DNA of 5,879 nt from Firmicutes bacterium UBA3910 (GTDB lineage: Bacteria; Bacillota; Limnochordia; Darwinibacteriales; Darwinibacteriaceae): contig DGFC01000029.1 in NCBI GenBank assembly GCA_002391465.1, forward strand, positions 1 to 5,879. Direction: 5' to 3'. The notes beneath the pieces were generated by a model that was not told the DNA's origin, did not search any database, and worked only from the letters and a program-made list of their open reading frames with translations. Position 1 is the first letter of the stretch. Every line of letters starts with the position of its first letter. Shown piece by piece: positions 3,503 to 5,879 of the stretch. The position numbers and the translations under genes were made by a program.

Positions 3503-5879
3503 ATGTTTGGTCGTTTTACAGAACGGGCCCAGCGCGTTATTATCCTGTCCCAGGAAGAAGCACGCCGTTTAGGCCATAATGTTGTGGGGACAGAACACCT
3601 CCTTCTGGGTTTGATTGCAGAAGGGGAGGATATCGCTGCCCGGACCTTGCTCTCGCTGGGTATCAGTATTGATCAAGTACGTAAAGAAGTTGAGCGCATA
3701 ATCGGCCGGGGAGATCAACCGACCGAAGGAAGCATCGGTTTCACACCCCGTTCCAAACGGGTATTGGAATTGGCCTTTGACGAAGCAAGGCGCTTAGGCC
3801 ATACCTATTTAGGCACAGAACACCTCCTTCTGGGCTTGATCCGGGAAGGGGAAGGGGTAGCAGCCCAGGTACTGACTAACCTCGGCGCAGACCTGGAGCG
3901 GGTACGCAACAAACTTACCAGTCAGCTGGGGGGGCGCAGCCAGTCCAAAGGCCGGGAAACTGCAGCTAAAAGGACACCTACCCTCGACCAGTTTGGGCGC
4001 GACTTAACCGCCCTGGCTAAGGAGGGCAACCTGGATCCGGTCATTGGCCGGGAAAAGGAAATCAGGCGGGTTATTCAAATTTTGAGCCGGCGCACCAAGA
4101 ACAATCCCGTTCTCATTGGCGAGCCCGGCGTGGGCAAGACCGCCATTGCGGAGGGCTTGGCCTTGAAAATTAACGACAATGATGTGCCCGAGACACTCAT
4201 TGACAAGCGGGTTGTCACTTTGGATTTGGGCAGTCTCGTTGCTGGCTCAAAATTCAGGGGCGAATTTGAAGAACGTCTGAAAAAAGTGATGGAGGAGATC
4301 CGCCAATCGGGTGATGTCATCCTCTTTATCGATGAAATGCACACCATTATCGGTGCCGGTGCGGCAGAGGGGGCCATTGACGCGGCCAACATCTTAAAAC
4401 CTGCCCTGGCCCGCGGTGAACTGCAGGCTATTGGCGCCACTACGCTGGATGAGTATCAAAAACACGTGGAAAAGGACGCGGCCTTGGAACGCCGTTTCCA
4501 GCCAGTAATGGTGGATGAACCAAGCGTAGAGGAAACGGTAGAAATCCTAAAAGGTCTGCGGGACCGCTATGAGGCCCACCACAGGGTCAAGATCAAGGAT
4601 GAGGCGATTGAGGCGGCAGCCCGTCTCAGCGACCGCTACATCAGTGATCGTTTCCTGCCAGACAAAGCGATAGACTTAATGGACGAAGCGGGCTCCAAAG
4701 TGCGCCTGAGCGGCCTGGTTGCTCCTCCCGAGCTGAAGGAGCTGGAGGCTCGCATTGAAGAGATACGCATTGAAAAAGAGGCGGCAATAAAAAACGAAAA
4801 GTTCGAAGAAGCGGCAGCCCTGCGCGATGACGAGCAGAGGTTAGAAGAAAAACTGGAGACCCTGCGCAGCGAATGGCGGAGCAGCCAAGGAAGGAGTCAC
4901 GCGGTAGTTACGGCTCAAGATATTGCGGAGGTTGTGGCGGACTGGACCGGCATTCCCATTACCGACATTGCCGAAGAAGAGGCAATCCGCCTCCTCAATC
5001 TTGAGGATGTACTGCACCGAAGGGTAATCGGGCAGGAGGAAGCGATCAACGCCATTTCCCAAGCGGTACGTCGGGCCCACGCCGGTCTGAAAGATCCCAA
5101 GCGGCCCATTGGGTCCTTCATCTTCCTCGGACCAACTGGGGTTGGTAAAACGGAACTGGCCAAGGCACTGGCGGAGGCTTTGTTTGGTGATGAGGACAGC
5201 ATCGTACGGTTGGATATGTCCGAATACATGGAGCGGCACGCGGTTGCCCGCCTCATTGGTGCTCCTCCGGGATATGTGGGTTACGATGAGGGGGGACAGC
5301 TCACTGAGCAGGTGCGGCGTAAGCCCTACTCCATCGTGCTCTTTGACGAAATTGAGAAAGCCCATCCGGAAGTGTTCAATATCCTTCTCCAGGTGCTGGA
5401 GGACGGTCGCTTGACCGATTCCAAGGGGCGTGTAGTCGATTTCCGTAACACAGTAGTGATCATGACCTCCAACGTGGGCGCCCAGCAGATCCACCGCGAT
5501 TCGGGCATTGGCTTTAGGACAGTGGTGGATGAGCGCAGCGACTACGAAGCTATGAAGGGTAAAGTGACCGAGGAGCTGAAGCGTACCTTCCGCCCCGAGT
5601 TCCTCAACCGGGTGGATGAGATCGTAGTCTTCCACGCCCTGAACAAGGTGCATATCGGACAGATTGTGGAGATTATGGCGAAAGATCTGCGTCAGCAGCT
5701 CAAGGAGATGGATATTACCTTGCTCATTACCGATGAGGCGAAAGAGCTCTTGGCCAATAAGGGCTTTGACCCCGATTTCGGGGCACGTCCCCTGCGCCGG
5801 GCAATCCAGCGCTACATCGAAAACCCACTCGCCGAGGAAATCCTCAAGGGTACCTTTGGCGAAGGGGGTACCATTACGG
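3503..5879 (+). CDS. clpC: AAA+ unfoldase ClpC (3' end cut by window)
   Basis: ClpC is the HSP100 hexameric ATPase that unfolds proteins, including phospho-arginine-marked ones, and feeds them to ClpP. The frame is open for 792 codons to the window edge; B. subtilis ClpC has 810, so about 20 are missing. Two Clp_N repeats (about 3-70, 79-143) carry the phospho-arginine-binding glutamates E31 and E106. The first ATPase domain has Walker A GEPGVGKT (206-213) and Walker B LFIDE (D277-E278). The middle domain with a UVR motif is at about 411-455. The second ATPase has GPTGVGKT (543-550), LFDE (D615-E616), arginine-finger region FRPEFLNR (696-703) and sensor-2 GARPLRR (760-766). The ClpP-docking tripeptide is IGF (669-671), where B. 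subtilis ClpC has VGF. The ATG at 3503 follows AGGTG by 5 bases, 25 bp after mcsB. It is probably expressed from the ctsR promoter, as no promoter or terminator is visible between the genes. Confidence 0.98.
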   Translation, partial: MFGRFTERAQRVIILSQEEARRLGHNVVGTEHLLLGLIAEGEDIAARTLLSLGISIDQVRKEVERIIGRGDQPTEGSIGFTPRSKRVLELAFDEARRLGHTYLGTEHLLLGLIREGEGVAAQVLTNLGADLERVRNKLTSQLGGRSQSKGRETAAKRTPTLDQFGRDLTALAKEGNLDPVIGREKEIRRVIQILSRRTKNNPVLIGEPGVGKTAIAEGLALKINDNDVPETLIDKRVVTLDLGSLVAGSKFRGEFEERLKKVMEEIRQSGDVILFIDEMHTIIGAGAAEGAIDAANILKPALARGELQAIGATTLDEYQKHVEKDAALERRFQPVMVDEPSVEETVEILKGLRDRYEAHHRVKIKDEAIEAAARLSDRYISDRFLPDKAIDLMDEAGSKVRLSGLVAPPELKELEARIEEIRIEKEAAIKNEKFEEAAALRDDEQRLEEKLETLRSEWRSSQGRSHAVVTAQDIAEVVADWTGIPITDIAEEEAIRLLNLEDVLHRRVIGQEEAINAISQAVRRAHAGLKDPKRPIGSFIFLGPTGVGKTELAKALAEALFGDEDSIVRLDMSEYMERHAVARLIGAPPGYVGYDEGGQLTEQVRRKPYSIVLFDEIEKAHPEVFNILLQVLEDGRLTDSKGRVVDFRNTVVIMTSNVGAQQIHRDSGIGFRTVVDERSDYEAMKGKVTEELKRTFRPEFLNRVDEIVVFHALNKVHIGQIVEIMAKDLRQQLKEMDITLLITDEAKELLANKGFDPDFGARPLRRAIQRYIENPLAEEILKGTFGEGGTIT
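3590..3834 (+). repeat. 20-bp perfect direct repeat inside the two Clp_N motifs of clpC
   Basis: ACAGAACACCTCCTTCTGGG occurs at 3590-3609 and again at 3815-3834, 225 bases (75 codons) apart in the same frame. Both copies encode TEHLLLG, the phospho-arginine-binding loop of each N-terminal repeat. The protein duplication is general to ClpC. Identity at every synonymous position, including three leucine codons, is more than protein conservation requires. Confidence 0.85.

Noticed and set aside
3142..3524. 13-bp exact repeat CGTTTTACAGAAC in mcsB (3142) and at the start of clpC (3512).
   Set aside because: Both copies are coding (RFTEQ and RFTER) in unrelated proteins, and a single 13-mer match in about 6 kb of coding sequence is weak evidence for anything.
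4841..5653. Long open frame of 270 codons on the minus strand, opposite clpC.
   Set aside because: It lies wholly antisense to the intact, highly conserved second ATPase region of clpC, has no convincing ribosome site or family motif, and is explained by codon composition of the real gene.

Overview
The window looks like chromosomal core genome of an endospore-forming member of the Firmicutes. It carries the forespore-dehydration pair spmA-spmB and, divergently, the complete front of the class III heat-shock operon ctsR-mcsA-mcsB-clpC. Strong Shine-Dalgarno sequences (AAAGGGGAG, GGGAGG, GGAGG, AAGGAGG), one GTG start and, by eye, roughly half G+C fit a moderate-GC clostridial or Bacillus-related lineage. 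I cannot name a genus. The contig begins with a Tn5/Nextera mosaic-end sequence, so it comes from short-read (probably metagenomic) assembly, and bases 1-19 are not genomic.

Layout. Bases 1-19 are adapter. Bases 20-48 hold the first codons of an unidentified minus-strand gene, cut off by the contig end. Bases 119-1251 hold spmB and spmA on the minus strand, read spmA then spmB, 12 bp apart. Bases 1252-1455 are the divergent control region. For spmA it shows a sigma-E-like promoter. For ctsR it shows a strong extended -10 promoter, a CtsR operator just downstream of it and a possible sigma-B-like promoter upstream. A 14-bp perfect palindrome lies between the two sides. Bases 1456-5879 hold ctsR, mcsA, mcsB and clpC on the plus strand. 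The gaps are 11 bp (ctsR-mcsA), a 17-bp overlap (mcsA-mcsB) and 25 bp (mcsB-clpC). clpC runs off the right edge about 20 codons short of its expected end.

How the genes work together. CtsR represses its own operon by binding the operator. McsB, activated by the zinc protein McsA, is a protein-arginine kinase whose phospho-arginine marks direct substrates to ClpC. ClpC unfolds them for the ClpP peptidase, which is not in this window. Heat inactivates CtsR and releases the operon. The diagnostic residues are present in every member: the CtsR tetraglycine wing, the McsA cysteine pairs, the McsB active-site and phospho-arginine pockets, and both ClpC ATPase sites. SpmA and SpmB are membrane proteins of the sporulation programme, and share only the intergenic region with the stress operon.

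I see no mobile element, CRISPR array, RNA gene or unknown multigene system. The notable points are the adapter, the compact divergent control region linking sporulation and heat shock, and small details in McsB and ClpC.
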